Shown here piece after piece: positions 12,701-25,000 of a DNA stretch of 51,040 nt. Every line of letters starts with the position of its first letter. Position 1 is the first letter of the stretch. The stretch covers positions 1-51,040 of the forward strand of contig RHPI01001202.1 in assembly GCA_009103225.1 (NCBI GenBank). Direction: 5' to 3'. Origin of the DNA: Chlorokybus atmophyticus (taxonomy: Eukaryota > Streptophyta > Chlorokybophyceae > Chlorokybales > Chlorokybaceae). The position numbers were made by a program, and so were the translations under genes. Under the pieces are notes generated by a model. The model ran no database searches, was not told where the DNA came from, and was given only the letters and a program-made list of their open reading frames with translations.

Positions 12701-13683
12701 TCAGATCAGCGAGCTCTGCCGCCAAACACAGGCGTCCCTACTGAATGCAATAGCAAAGACTGTTGATCGGAATGGAGAAGTATGCTCACTACACCTCCCT
12801 TCAATGTGTTGATGCTGCATTGGTGTGGAGTTGCACTTATGGCTGCAAACTACCTGCTCAACAGGGTGGCAGTGTACAGCCAGAGCATGCGCATGTGATG
12901 GCTCGCACAGCGTGGTCGCTGCATCGTGATGGTTTGGCGCTACCCGCTGCTCAGACGACACCGGAACCCAACACTATGCTGGAGACCAGCACCGCAAGTG
13001 TGCCAATGGTGGGTACTGTTGCATCAGTAATAGTTGCTAACCAGATCAAAGATCCTTACATGGTCACGCACGCGTTTGTTGTGTTACGTGCAGTTGCCTC
13101 ATCGCATTGACCAAGTGCTGGTAAAGCTGTATGCTGTGGAGATGGGTTGTGAGCCCACCAGCCATGCTGAAGTTCTGCAGCACTACGATCAGGTTTTCCT
13201 TTCAACCAAGGTGAGCACTGCTCTCCTAGCCAACTATGACACACACAATCTGGCCCTGTCTCATGTGTCGATGGGTCACTGGTACAGAGTCGCAAGAGGT
13301 GATGATGGACGCTTTTGCGCGCTCACCTTAGCTTAGGCTTCAGCAACGCTCTGGTATCTACAGCAACTCTACGAGTCTTGGCCACATATGACGCCCTAGA
13401 ATGTGCGGTTACCGCATATCGGGTGCATTGCACGGATCCTGTCAGAGTGTTTCGCAATGGTGCTGGGCACAATGGTGCTGTTGCACATGTGTTGCTTCTT
13501 GGCACGCTCGTGTATCAAGCGGACGCGGTTGACGCCGCTTCAATGACGCTGCTTCTTACAGCTCTTCAAGGTACAGGTTGATTGGAGCAGTCTATATTTC
13601 TGCAGGAATCCGCTCCTGTCCAGAAACCTCGGCCGCCTACACCAGCAGCCATGCAGGAGATGACGAAGTGGATGCTGGACTAG
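6737..13683 (+). CDS. CABIN1-like TPR protein (HIR histone-chaperone complex subunit homolog)
   Basis: Fourteen exons join in phase to about 1765 residues: 6737-6829, 6920-7039, 7210-9363, 9486-9692, 9779-10351, 10493-10798, 10878-11035, 11120-11510, 11609-11818, 11948-12547, 12633-12779, 12865-13008, 13094-13210, 13606-13683. The N-terminus MQFALAAINEG resembles the MFSIAAIND start of plant CABIN1-like proteins. TPR units follow at residues ~70-190 (WHHLGTLAMRLGRLNVARLAFENAL), then a low-complexity charged region. The later part has plant-CABIN1 blocks: LAYHPDRFESWRALG, YDAIQNVPPMYDQHR, DEWSYHFYLGKLAEKL, NLWEVEASRRKAKK and EDIVPIALAVYT. CABIN1/Hir3 scaffolds the HIRA complex that deposits histone H3.3 outside S phase. 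The weakest parts are the 3/4 junction and the last exon; an alternative end at about 13338-13399 is possible. Confidence 0.82.
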
Positions 13684-14512
13684 CCTTAACTCATCTCTGG
13701 CTCACCTGTACCCTCTCTCTGTGCCATCCAAGTGGAAGCAAGTCTGCAGGAGGCAAGGCATCGGTTGGAGCCAGGTAGTACTCCCCTTATCATGACTGTG
13801 CTGGTAGAGTTTACAATACAACAGAAGCAGACAGGCACCCATGTCGCTGACTGTACCAAGGTGATCTGCAGTTAGCAGCCGTGGTCAGGCGTACAATGTG
13901 ACAACCTCAACTATTTGTTGACGACATGTGACAGTCAATAAAGCCTGGCGCCTTTGAATGGAAGGTTGCATGCAGATTCCCATGGTGTAAACTGAAACCA
14001 GTGCAGTCTCAACCACAGACTCCGCGCTTGAAATCTTCACATGACAGCAACAAGGCAAAATACATAATAGCTGCAGATGCTTGTTACTCAAACACCTACT
14101 GCAATGGTAGTAGCCTATGCTGGTTGCAATAGTATTTGTCGTCTTCGTTGGCAAGCAATCTCCAGACTGGCAAGACGATGACATAGTCTTATGACACCTT
14201 TGCGGATTAGCTGCCACTCCCTTTTTATTTCTCGCTGGGTATGGCGCAGATAAGTTACGCAATGCAAGCCATGTCACCGTGCTTGCGCTACCCATCAGCT
14301 ACTTTACAACTACGTACACCCATGCCCCTACAATACCGATGAAAAGCCGTCAAGGTTGATGATTCATGCGTTGCTTGCTCATAGCGCAGATTCAGGGGAT
14401 ATATACTACTGGATCAGCCTGGACTGCTTGCAACAGTGTGATAAAGGCATGACCAGCAGTGCACACCACAACTGTGTCTGCAACAGGCAGAGGCTGCAGC
14501 AGTTATGTAAAT
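13684..14512. other. Convergent 3' flanks of CABIN1-like gene and HUS1
   Basis: Two genes converge on this 829-bp stretch, so it should carry both 3' untranslated regions. An AATAAA hexamer on the plus strand near 13937 could serve the CABIN1-like transcript. A minus-strand open stretch (13885-14295) has no recognisable domain and is probably incidental. Confidence 0.5.
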
Positions 14513-14748
14513 TCAGCTTTCCATGTCCAGAATTGGCAACCTGTAGTACAAACTCAAGCCTTCATCGGTCTGACGCGTTCCAGGATAGAAGTACTGAAAC
14601 ATCATTGTCAAGCAGGAGCCATTGTCGGCAATTCCTGCAACAAATATATATATATATATATANNNNNNNNNNNNNNNNNNNNNNNNNNNNNNNNNNNNNN
14701 NNNNNNNNNNNNNNNNNNNNNNNNNNNNNNNNNNNNNNNNNNNNNNNN

Positions 14749-14779
<31 letters not shown>

Positions 14780-16362
14780 TAAGTCTATTGTGATTTGTTG
14801 AGATGAACTGACATTGACATGGCAAGAAGTGGGACGTGGCATAGCACTTCAAACCGTGCATACCACAATAAGTTGCCTCTGGTGCGGTGAGATGACACTG
14901 CAGGCTCTTCACAAAGTGCTTCATTCCAACATCCTGCAAGCGCACCAGAGCAGCCTCGTCACCGTGCAGAACTGGCGTGCAACACCGTCAACAGTCCCGT
15001 ATGCAGTCCCCACGTACCACTGCAGTTGCTTCACCTGCGCTCAAAGCCTCATCAAGCTCCGCTGCTGGGTTTGGTGATTCGGCTTCAAGCCGTGGCACCG
15101 CTGCAAGGTCACTTAGTTCAGTGAAGCAGACGACGTGCAGCAGCACATACTTTATAGTAAAAAGGCCGAGGAAGCACTTACAGCGCACGCCAAGCACGCG
15201 CAAGTTGCGGTATGAAGTGCCAATGGAAACGCAGCTCGTGTACACGCGCAAGTGTAGACCACCAGAGCGAAACACCGCAACGCGCAGGACGTCACCCACG
15301 TTCTTCAGGCGATCACTGACACTCTACACAAGCAACACACAACCACAGGAGAAGCTGTGACGTCAAGCATCCTTGCCAACCTTCCCTCAGCAAAGGTGAA
15401 CAAAATCAGGTCAGCAGAATGCATAGTCATGTAAAAGTAAGTACCTGCAGCTGAGACAGATCTGGCATCTGCACGAGAGTGGAGGGCACTTGCTGAGCGG
15501 CACCCACCAGCCGCTGCAGCTCTTCAAGCTCGGCACGCAGCAGTGGGTTGCCCACTGGCAGATCCTGCACAGTTGCTGTGCGCGCACCCTGCAGACCAGA
15601 TGTTGTTGGTGTTCAATGTGCCATAATCACGCGCGGTCACAACCTCCAACAACCAAGCCCTGTTCTCATCCCACTCACCCGGCATTCAAAGTTTAGGAAT
15701 GGCGTCGCACGCTCCGCAGCTGGAGTGGCCTTCTTTTTGGTCAGTCTGACCGCAAACTGGTCCCACTCGACGGCAGCTGCACTGTGGAGAACACGCAGCA
15801 GCAAGGGCAACTCCACCTGGTTAACATATTGGTGTTACGCAGGTCTCTTTGTTGTAAGAATGTGAAGCTTACATCACTAGACGCACACCTGGAATGCAAT
15901 GCTGTTCCCATACAAGCTGCTGATGTGGTACTCCTCGAAAACAGCATCCTGTCATGCAGGAAAGCATGCATGACAACCTGGAGAGCAGCAGCAGACTTGC
16001 AAGGCAATGGTTCCAAAACAGCAAATTCATGCCCCAAACACAACGGACTTACTACGGCATGCATGTATACAAGGGCAGACTGAGCGCCACCTTGGATAGC
16101 TGCGCAATGACCTGCACGCCGTCGGTGCTAAGTACGCTGTGCACAAGCGATACGTGCGTGGGCGTCAAGTACAACAGGCAGTGGGGCCCATTCTTCTCAA
16201 GCGCCGGCACAAAACCTGCGTCACAAGGAATTGAAAGCAGTTCTGTTGGTGCTGGTCAACTCTAACCAATTCTTCAGCTCGTCAAACACATAGAGTGCAA
16301 GCGCACCCACGTTTCTCCAGCAGCACCAACCCGCGGTCGCTGAACTCCGCCTTGAACTTCAT
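14513..16362 (-). CDS. HUS1: HUS1, checkpoint clamp (9-1-1 complex) subunit
   Basis: Nine exons (16362-16311, 16215-16091, 15948-15889, 15816-15679, 15588-15445, 15323-15182, 15100-15035, 14971-14855, 14634-14513) join in phase to 321 residues. The start MKFKAEFSDRGLVLLEKR matches the plant HUS1 N-terminus. Further family blocks are SVLSTDGVQVIAQLSK, FEEYHISSLYGNSIAFQ, MPDLSQLQ, DVGMKHFVKSLQCHL and FYPGTRQTDEGLSLYYRLP at the C-terminus. HUS1 forms a PCNA-like ring with RAD9 and RAD1, loaded at damaged DNA to activate ATR signalling. The length is close to that of plant HUS1. The last intron holds an AT microsatellite and the assembly gap; the exon boundaries on both sides are nevertheless in phase. 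Upstream is a (CCG)n leader and a divergent membrane-protein gene. Confidence 0.9.
14643..14777. repeat. (TA)n microsatellite with an 86-bp run of N (assembly gap)
   Basis: Pure TA dinucleotide runs flank unresolved bases (14663-14748). The block lies wholly inside the last HUS1 intron, between the donor at 14854 and the acceptor at 14635. The N run is probably an under-sized placeholder for a TA repeat that could not be assembled. Confidence 0.95.
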
Positions 16363-16493
16363 ATCACCAAGTTCGCCAGCAGCGCGCAACCAAGCCCAAT
16401 TGCCGCTCCATCAGCCCCTTCATGGACTCGATTGCTCTCAACTGGAGGGCCTCATCTCCGCAAAACCCTACAACCCGGTCACCGCCGCCCCCT

Positions 16494-16525
<32 letters not shown>

Positions 16526-17812
16526 TGGTTTTTAAAATTGGAGCGGGAAAAGGCGGGCTAGGGCTTCGCATGTGCGCGTGAGGCTGTTGTTGTCTCTATG
16601 GTTGAAGACACAACAACTTCCACGAAACACTCGCGGTGGTTGGGAGCACATCAATGCATTGCAGTCGTGTTTGCCAGCTGGACGCTATGCCGTCAGGAGC
16701 GTGAAGGTAGGGCGGAGGTGGGCGGCGCCGGCGTTGTCACGGGAATAAATACAGCTTTAGTGTGGGCTTATCGGATGCCTGCAGTGCTCCCGGGGTAGAC
16801 CGAGGTGTTGTGTACGAGGGTTGCGAGAGCTGCAGCGCGGCGCTGTCGACAATGACGCTCATTTGCTGATCCGCCCGGTGCGTTGCTTGCGCTTGTGTGC
16901 TGTGGTATGGTTTCGTTCCTGCATTGTGCTGTGCTACGCACTTGGACAAGCTGAGTCCGTCTTTTTCTGATGTTGCACATTGAGTAATTTGCCATGAGAG
17001 GTCATCGTCACTTTGACTAGTTCCAGCATGCTTAGAAATTGAAACATCTTGAGGGTAGTTTTTTGGCTTGGAGAGCTCATTTGCGACATAGCACTGTGCT
17101 GTTATTAGTTTTCTGAAAGCCAATGCAGCGCCGTGTGCTTGCAGTAAGCGTTTGCATGTATTCGCTGATCAAGTTTTGTCAGCTGGCTACTCAGCATGCA
17201 AATTGACTATTGGACTGCATGCCATGCATCCGGTTGTTGCCACAAGATTGTGTTGTGCCTGAACATCGTCCTTGGGTGAGTAGTAGTCAATGCATGTGCA
17301 TTACACAATTAGCCGGCTGGCCTCACAAAGGGGCATTGCCAGCCAACGTTTGTTTGCTGCTTACCTGTTGCTTAGCACAGTCTTTGTACCTGTACTAGTC
17401 TGCAAGTATGGACATTCAAGTGTTCCACTCATGTCAAAATTGGGCTTCTCAACCCATCCACCAGGCAGAGCAGTAGGTGTCACTCTTTCAATCATTAATT
17501 GTGTTGACCGCATTCGGCAAACTTCATTGATCTGTACTCGTATCCACCCATTGCAGCATGCAGTACCACATCTGCACTCAAACAGCTGTTTGAGGCTGCA
17601 CTAGAAGTGACGAACTCGTTGGGTTTGGTTACTTTTAAAGGTTGGGCAACACTCACAGCGATACCACAACAGCGTCACATACCTTTCTGAACTGACGTTG
17701 TATCTGTATGGTATTCACTCTGCGCGGCACAGCAACACTGGTGCTTGCGTTGTGTATGTGTGCAATGTGCATCCTCAGCTCATACTGCTGGTCAATACTG
17801 CAGGTATACCAG
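16363..17812. promoter_or_regulatory. Divergent intergenic region between HUS1 and the GOST-type gene
   Basis: About 1.45 kb separates the two start codons. A run of about ten CCG units lies at 16494-16525, some 130-165 bp upstream of the HUS1 ATG. The rest contains no recognisable protein-coding segment. An in-frame upstream ATG at 17708 would add 35 residues to the GOST-type protein, so the right edge of this region is approximate. Confidence 0.5.
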
Positions 17813-20103
17813 ATGGCGCCGTGGCAACATTGGCCGTGTGCGCTTGCAGCATGGCATGTGCTGCTGCTGCTGCCCCTTGTGTTAGCGCCAGCATGCCATG
17901 CAGCTGTGCACGAATACCGAGATGAACCTTTTTACCCTTCCTCTGACGCATACATTTTTCAAGGAGGCAGGGAGGGTTTGTTTGCTCAAACAAACACCAA
18001 CCCCGACGAGGTGGTTGGCGTCAGCAATGGCAAATCATACGTCAAGTGAGTGCGCAGCGGGTTGGGGACATGCATATCAACATCTGCTTGGCGCCCATGT
18101 TGTTGCTTCAACACTACGAGAGCAAGTAACTGTAGGCTTATGGCGTCATGGCATAACAGATACAACCAATTGGTTTTCAAGCGGCCTGTGACACAAGCAG
18201 AGCTCACCACACGCGTGCAAGCCATTGTTTTTGAAATAAACGATTTTGACCTGATTGGGTACGCGCTTCTGATGGTTGCGCATGCTCTTGCTCCCGTTCT
18301 TGTTTCATTCAGCACTTGTTAGTACATCCTGACGGCCATGTGCATATGTGTAGCTGGTCATCAGATGACGGTCTGGATCGGCACTACTGTTGCACAGCAG
18401 AGCTGGCTCAGAAGAGGCTCTGCAAGGAAGGCGAGCTGATTTTGCAGGCTCACAGCAACCCAAAGTGGCCATGGCTTCGCGAATTTGAATTTCCGGAAAT
18501 GCAGGAAACATTGCCGGTTCACGATGACTTGATGCCAATCAACACCACTGGCATGTACTACATGTAAGCAGTTAGTCCATATACTCACACATGTGCAGTC
18601 AAGCACTTGTGTCACTGGTGTTATGGCTGGCTTGTCTCTCGCTTCATGTCTGCTTCTTTGCAGGTGGTTTGTGTCTTGCGACATGAGCCAGAGCATTACT
18701 GTGTCCGGGAAGACCGTGTGGAAGAACCCCTTTGGTTATCTCCCGGGCATGCTGTCCCCAAATCTGCAGTTCTATGGCATCATGTCTCTGCTGTACCTGT
18801 TGCTCGGCGGCTTCTGGCTCATCACGTATGCTCGGCACTGGAAGGACATTCTGATGCTGCAGAACTGCATCACAGTGGTGATCTCTCTCGGCATGATTGA
18901 GATGGCTACATGGTATGTGCTATGCACAGTTGGATGTGCTTTTATCCGTGCGAAAGGGTGTGGTTGACACACTGTTGCACAGGTATTTTGATTATGTCAA
19001 CTTCAATAAGTCAGGCTTTCGACCGAAGGGCACGACGATTGTCGCAGTGCTGCTGGGCAGTCTGCGGAAGACACTCGCGCGCATGCTGCTGCTGGTGGTG
19101 TCCATGGGGTATGGCGTGGTGCGGCCTACGCTCGGAGGCCTGAAAGCAAAAGTGGTCAGCCTTGGCGTGGGTTACTTTGTGGCGACATGCCTGTACGATG
19201 TCATGCTAAATGTTGGCACCATCGATGACTTGGGAAGCGGGTGCGTGCGTTGCATGCTTGCCGTGCCATGTGACTAATCACGCAAAACGATGCTGATTGT
19301 TGGTGTGTCTGGCCTCAGCACACGAGTCTTCCTGGCGCTGCCTGTAGCTATCTTGGATGCCGTCTTCATCCTGTGGATATTCACGGCACTGTCGCGCACA
19401 CTTGCACAGTTGCAGGTAGGGTTGCAGGCAAATACGGGCCCAATATTGACAACATGCACAAGGGTTGTCGCATATGTGAGTGCTAATGTCCTGCTCTCTC
19501 CTCAGTCGCGGCGACAAACTGCCAAGCTGGATCTTTACCGCAAGTTCACCAATACACTCGCCATCTCGGTTATCATTTCCATCTTCTGGATTGCTTATGA
19601 TGTGAGCACAAAAGCTTTTGCGCATACTCAGCAGCCTGTCAGAATCCAACTCAATCATGTCGTTGGCACAGATGTACTTCAAGGTGTCTGACCAGTACAG
19701 CGAGAGATGGCAGAGCGAATGGATCATCAATGCGTTTTGGCATATGCTGACGTTTGGGATTAACTGCGTCATCTGCATGCTCTGGGCACCATCTCAGAAC
19801 TCTACCAGGTTTGTGCATCAGGTGGATTGCATATGGAGAGAGAGTTGCAATTGACGCACAGCATCTTACTACACTGCACTGTCCAGGTATGCATACTCAG
19901 ATGAAACACCTGCCGAGGACTGGGACGAGGAGATGGTAGAGAAGCAACCGCTTGTGGCCGCTACAATTGGAGAAAATGCTCCGGCGGCAGAGAAACCGCA
20001 AGCCAAAGCTGCACCATCCAGTGAACAGTCCAGAAGCAAGCAGCCCGTCAATACAGACGTATTCGCAATAGATGATGCAGATGAGGAGTCCAAGCTGGAG
20101 TGA
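17813..20103 (+). CDS. GOST-family (TMEM87/GPR107-like, lung 7TM receptor) Golgi membrane protein
   Basis: Nine exons (17813-18045, 18160-18258, 18354-18563, 18664-18912, 18983-19240, 19319-19415, 19506-19601, 19672-19808, 19887-20103) join in phase to 531 residues. The start at 17813 gives a classic signal peptide (MAPWQHWPCALAAWHVLLLLP); the in-frame ATG at 17708 would bury it. A luminal domain (HEYRDEPFY, FQGGREGLFA, YCCTAELAQKRLC) precedes seven membrane segments. These include the family blocks KTVWKNPFGYLPGMLSP, VSMGYGVVRPTLGG, LALPVAILDAVFILWIF, KLDLYRKFTNTLAISV and MLWAPSQNSTRYAYS. Plant lung-seven-transmembrane proteins share these almost exactly. The roles proposed for the family are in Golgi trafficking and membrane homeostasis. 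The acidic C-terminal tail is cytosolic. Confidence 0.9.
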
Positions 20104-20156
20104 CACAACACGATTTGCAATGTGAGTGTGGCACTTTGGGACTGCTTGTACACCCT

Positions 20157-20161
20157 TGTAA
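20157..20161 (+). terminator. Putative poly(A) signal TGTAA of the GOST-type gene
   Basis: TGTAA occurs 54 nt after the stop codon. This pentamer is the usual polyadenylation signal of green algae. The placement is reasonable, but transcript data are absent. Confidence 0.5.
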
Positions 20162-20493
20162 TGCCTTAGGCTTGACATGGGGTTGCACCTTGTTGCTGGC
20201 ATGCTTGTGTGCTGCACGTATCATCGGTAAGTATAACTGTGTTGGTTTGCAGGGTAACCTTGTGGGCTAGGAAGGTCTTACAGGACCTGAGATTGAGGTT
20301 GCGGCTAGTGTGTTTGTGTGGTGTGCGCTTGTAGCACTCTAGATGTTATGCTCGTCACTTTCATTGAATATGGACGTTGTATATGCAATCTTTGTTGTGT
20401 AAATGATGGAATGGCCTTCCGACCAGCATACGAGGGGACACGTGAGGCACCCCTTGTCATGCATGACATTCTCATCATGCACCCCTACAAGTC

Positions 20494-20567
20494 ATCTTAA
20501 AAGCATGCATACTGCAGACGGGCATGATTTGATACATGCCCGTCTGCAGCATGCATGCTTTTAAGAT
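20494..20567. repeat. Long near-perfect inverted repeat (hairpin), 33-bp arms
   Basis: Left arm 20494-20526 and right arm 20535-20567 are complementary over 33 bp with one mismatch (A/G at left-arm position 18), separated by an 8-nt loop. The arms begin atcttaaaagcatgcat. It lies about 390 bp past the GOST-type stop. It could be a foldback transposon remnant, a small-RNA precursor or a transcript-end structure. Confidence 0.9.
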
Positions 20568-22018
20568 AGGTAGAAACAAGCAGTAGACATTAGCCCGGTG
20601 GTGGCATATGATCATGCCTACATGCTGTTTGTGTGTGCGCGTATGTGCTTCTGCATAATGCATGTACAAAACTGCCTCGAGCATATCTTGTACAAGTGTG
20701 CACATGCACAAACAAAACCGATGTTGAACCCCCTCCCTTTGTGTGCGCAGGGTAAGGGGCAACACTACCTAGCAACTTATCGTGTTGCTCGTATACATAT
20801 CAACAATATTTCTCGAACACTTAATCGTAGGTTACGCAACAAGAACACGCAAAGTGATTTATCAATCAGCATTCACTTCATCACTCTGCAACGTATATTG
20901 TCACTACTACCGGCAGAAGTTCTCCGGTAGCGGACAGCTGGTTGACAGCCGAATTGCATGCGCTTGTCACCTGCCGCAGAAGTGAGGGTAGAGAGAAACA
21001 CCCTGCTGTCTCAATGCATAGTTGATGTGGGTGGGTGGGTCGCTTTCTCTGCAACTCACAGTTGGCCGCTTTGTCCATGTGCTGTTTTGGTATCTGTGGT
21101 CTGTACCTGCAGGCGTGTACGAACTAACATGTGCGAGTCACTCTTGATTGCAGCGGATACCAGAGACCAAAGGCCAAGCATGTCCTGACTGTGCTTGCTC
21201 AGCATACTGTTGTGCAGATTATGTGATGCTTTGGTGTGCTACACATGCTGCTGTTGTGGCAGAACAGCCTATTGTACCCCCCGGACTGTGCTTGCTCAGC
21301 ATACTGTTGTGCAAATTATGTGATGCTTTGGTGTGCTACACATGCTGCTGTTGTGGCAGAACAGCCTATTGTACAAGTGGGGTATGCTGCTGTGCCAGCG
21401 CGTGTATGCATGCGCCAGCGCGGTTGTGACTGCGTTTGCTCGAGTAGCTATGCCATATCTAGGCACAGCCACCTTCTACTCTTAAGCGCACTGATTGTCC
21501 CTATGAGAGGTTGATACCGCCACTGTGTTCAGACATGGGCGTGACATTCATTCCTCCAAAGTGACGTGGGTACACTATGTACAGTGCACAAGGGTCTACC
21601 CCAGGTCCACCAAAGTGTCTCTGACTGTCGTGGTGCGGTGGGCGTGCACTGGTGGGTACACAAAGGAATAAGGCACTTTACTTCGACGCCGTGTTTGGAC
21701 ATGTTGGCGGAATCATCCTCTCATCATTAAGACAATCCGTGCTCGTGAGAATAGCAGGTATACTGTTGCATCTGTGGCTTTTATAGCTTGATAAAACCCT
21801 GATTCCTGGCACACTGCATTGGACACAGCTTTCCCCAGTGCCATTTGATTACTCACACGCTCAACAGCTGCATACCACAACACCTAACCACATACACTTA
21901 CAGCAGTGTACAAGCATCTACGACAGACCTCTAGACAGTGCCGTGCTAGTGAAGAGCTGATCAAGGCATGCCAAACCGGAAATCAGCCGCCGCCCGTGTA
22001 TTACTGGTCCAGTCAATG
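20568..22018. other. Intergenic region between convergent GOST-type and myosin XI genes
   Basis: No gene is recognised here. The TAGCCCGGTGGT box of the window-end repeat occurs once at 20591-20602, right next to the long hairpin. A 90-bp direct duplication lies at 21187-21373. The myosin XI 3' end must fall near 22.0 kb, but no TGTAA was seen directly downstream of its stop. Confidence 0.5.
21187..21373. repeat. Tandem duplication of a 90-bp unit
   Basis: Unit 1 (21187-21276) and unit 2 (21284-21373) begin gactgtgcttgctcagcata and end cctattgta. They differ at one seen position (cagatt versus caaatt) and are separated by a 7-bp C-rich spacer. The near identity implies a recent event. Confidence 0.92.
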
Positions 22019-25000
22019 CTATTGCAGAAATCGGAAGGATGGCAACTCTATTAGCGAACGTGGGATGGGCACCTCCGACAGATTGACAGGTGGAAGGGAG
22101 CGTGAGATATCATCCACGGAGAATGGGATGCTACGAAGTGACCACCGCCAGTCAGAACAGTTGCACAGGTAATGAACGACAAGCATATGTGAGAAATGGC
22201 CACACATCATACCTGGAGTCATCATCCAGCAAGAACGAGCTGGTCGCGTGGCTGTCACTCTCCTCATTCATGGAGTGCTTCATGCTTGCCAACACCTGGC
22301 AGCAGTCATGATGGATTAGCTGCGTGCAATTGCAAAGTCCTAAGTTCGCAGCAACATGCAATGCGTGCATGTACCTCTTTTGAGACGGTTTCCGTGCCAT
22401 ACTTATCATCCCAGTACATTGTACTTATGCGGTACAACTGTTGTACGCTCAGCACCTGCACATCAAAAGCACTCATTCACCATAAGCCCTTGGCAGAACC
22501 ACTACTCAGTGACTTGCAAGTCAGCATGGCATAAAATCCATACCGGGCATAGATCATGTGTGATCTCATCCAGCGACTTTTTCGGCTTCTGATGGATGAC
22601 CTGGACAACAAACAGTATAAATATGTTGTGTAGTGACCTGGAAAACCATGCGTGTTGACTGCACTGCTTGGCATACCAAGAATGTAACAGCCTGTCGAAT
22701 GTACTTGAGCTCGTCCCAAGAGCTTCCCATGTACTCATCACCAGCAGTATGGATCCAGTTCTCCAGGTCAGCAAGGCCAGTCTTGACGTACTCCCCGTTG
22801 CTGAAAGAGCAGCACTCTCGACGCAGCAGCAAGCTGTTGAAGAGTTGCACATTGACATATGAGAACAGCTGCGTGAACAGCTTGCGCATAAGGAACGGGG
22901 GCACATGGTTTGCACGCAGTATGTCCAGAATTCTGCTGAAGCTGTCAATCATCTGCTGCCAGTGATTGGTGGCGGGTGTGGTTGGAGTTTGAGGCACGGA
23001 TGCAGCTCCTCCAGCTGCCCTGTCAGCCGCTAGTGCAGCTGCCCTTGCGCTGGGCCTTGAACCCGCACGAGGCGCTCGTGGTGCCTGGATGCAGGCGCTC
23101 AGCATGGGCATAACCTCCTTCTTCACGTTGTCTCTTATCATGCCGTAAATCTTTTCCACGCATGCCGTCAGCTGCTGCTTGAACAGCAGTGCAGGGTATT
23201 TGGCATCCACCTGATGGATACCATCAAGACTGCCCGGGGAGTCTGCACTCAGCGAGCTGTTCGCAGAGGCAGCCTGCGCTTGCGCAGATGTTGGTGTTTG
23301 GCCTGGAGAGACTTGGGTCCTAGAGAAGATTGGCAGGTTCCATGACCCTCGCTTCTTTGGTCCCTGACCAGCAGACCGCGACGCTGTCGTGCGCAGTGTT
23401 TTTTGCAGCAGGTAGAGAAGGGTCGTCGTATGCGACAGCCAATATGCCAGCATGTCATTGCTGTCGATGCTTCGCTCGATTGCCGCAGTTAGCATGGCAA
23501 TGATACGGTCAAAGACGTTGGTCCTCTCCTGCTCAAAACACCTCCAGTGCAGCAAACTCTTGAAGATGATCAGTGATGCCACTGGGCGTCCATCGCTGAA
23601 GCCCACCTCATCCAGCAAGTTATTCAACAGCAGTTCCTGTGCATCACGGGATGACATGAGGCCACACGCAAACAGAGCATGGCTGCAATTTGTCAATGAC
23701 ATGCAAGCACTAGTATTGTGGACTCGTGTCTGCAGAAACACACCTGATCTCCAGCCATCCGGTCCGCCAGCAGTTTTTGTTTCTTGATGTCAAGTTCCCG
23801 TTGTTGCCGCTCGAGCTCGGCAGCAGATATCTCAGCTTCTGAAACATCCGAGGGTTCTGGTGCGGATGTTGCCTCCGAGTCAACAGTCCTGACAGAGTCG
23901 TCTGCGGCAACCTGGAACAGAGTCCTCTGTGGTGTGCTCGCCTCAGAGAACGTAGCTGAGATTGAGGCTGAGACTGCGTGCACCGCAGGCTCATCCACAT
24001 GCCGGCTGGGAATAGAGACATCACCATTGGAAAGAGGAGTTGATGGTGTATGCATCTTTGCTGACTCTAAAGCCTGCATTAGTATCCAAATGTCAGTGCA
24101 AAAGACCCAATCACAAATGCGCGTATATGGCAGAGTTGCAAAGTGTGCCAGGCAAGCACAGCATGTAGAGTGATAGGCAACAAGGCATTACCGCTCTCAG
24201 TTTCCGGATGTCCTTCTCCAAGACCACATTCCGCTCCTTCTGAGTTTCCAGCTCTTCTTCAGCAACCAGTGCTCGCCGCACATGCTGATCAATGTCTCTG
24301 GCAGCTTCATCTGCTCGCTGCTGCTCAAGTTCGATTAGCCTAGACTGGAGATGCATGTTCTCAACACTGAGAGCCTCAGCAATAGCTGCAGCGGAGCCAG
24401 CAACGTGCTTTGCTGGTGCTGATTCCGCATGCACACGCGGAGTTGAGGGAGCAGCAGCAGCAGGTGCGGTTTTCACGGCCGCAATCGCCTTTGGTATGAC
24501 ATGGGATGCTGCGGCAGCAGCTGCAGCAGCGGCCTCAGCACGCGCCATGACAAGTGCGTCAGCATGATCATCCCGTGCCTTGGCTAACGCCTCCTCCAAC
24601 TCTGCAACTGTCTTGGCAAGATCTGCATTCTTTTGGGTGACAGCCTGGTTTTCCGCCTGCAGCGCCGCCGCAACTGCTGCTGCCTCCGCAACATTCCGTG
24701 CGTCGCTTGCTGACCTCGATAGGTACCTGTCCCTTGATGCTAAATCACTGGGACTTCGCGTTAATGAACGTAGATTGACCACGGCTGGCTTGTTTTCTTC
24801 TACTGTGGAAAGTGCTGCCGGAGGCGTAGTTGGTGCAGCCATCTGCTGTTCTTGCAGCTTTGCTAAGGCAGCAGCCAAGGCTACGCGCTCGTTGCGCTCC
24901 TGTGCCAGCTGGGCCTTGGCTTCTTCAGCTTCTTCACGCAGTGTGGACACCAGCCCCCTGAGCTTGTCGATCTCTGCATCCTTGCTGTGCTCCATGTCCG

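Noticed and set aside
14356-14945. Frames running through the N block
   Set aside because: They are translations of TA repeat and unknown bases inside a HUS1 intron.
22601-22637. A 37-nt intron in the myosin dilute domain
   Set aside because: A donor 39 nt further upstream (after 22677) is also in phase. It gives the conserved join ..RQAVTFL then VIHQKPKK.. and a normal 76-nt intron.
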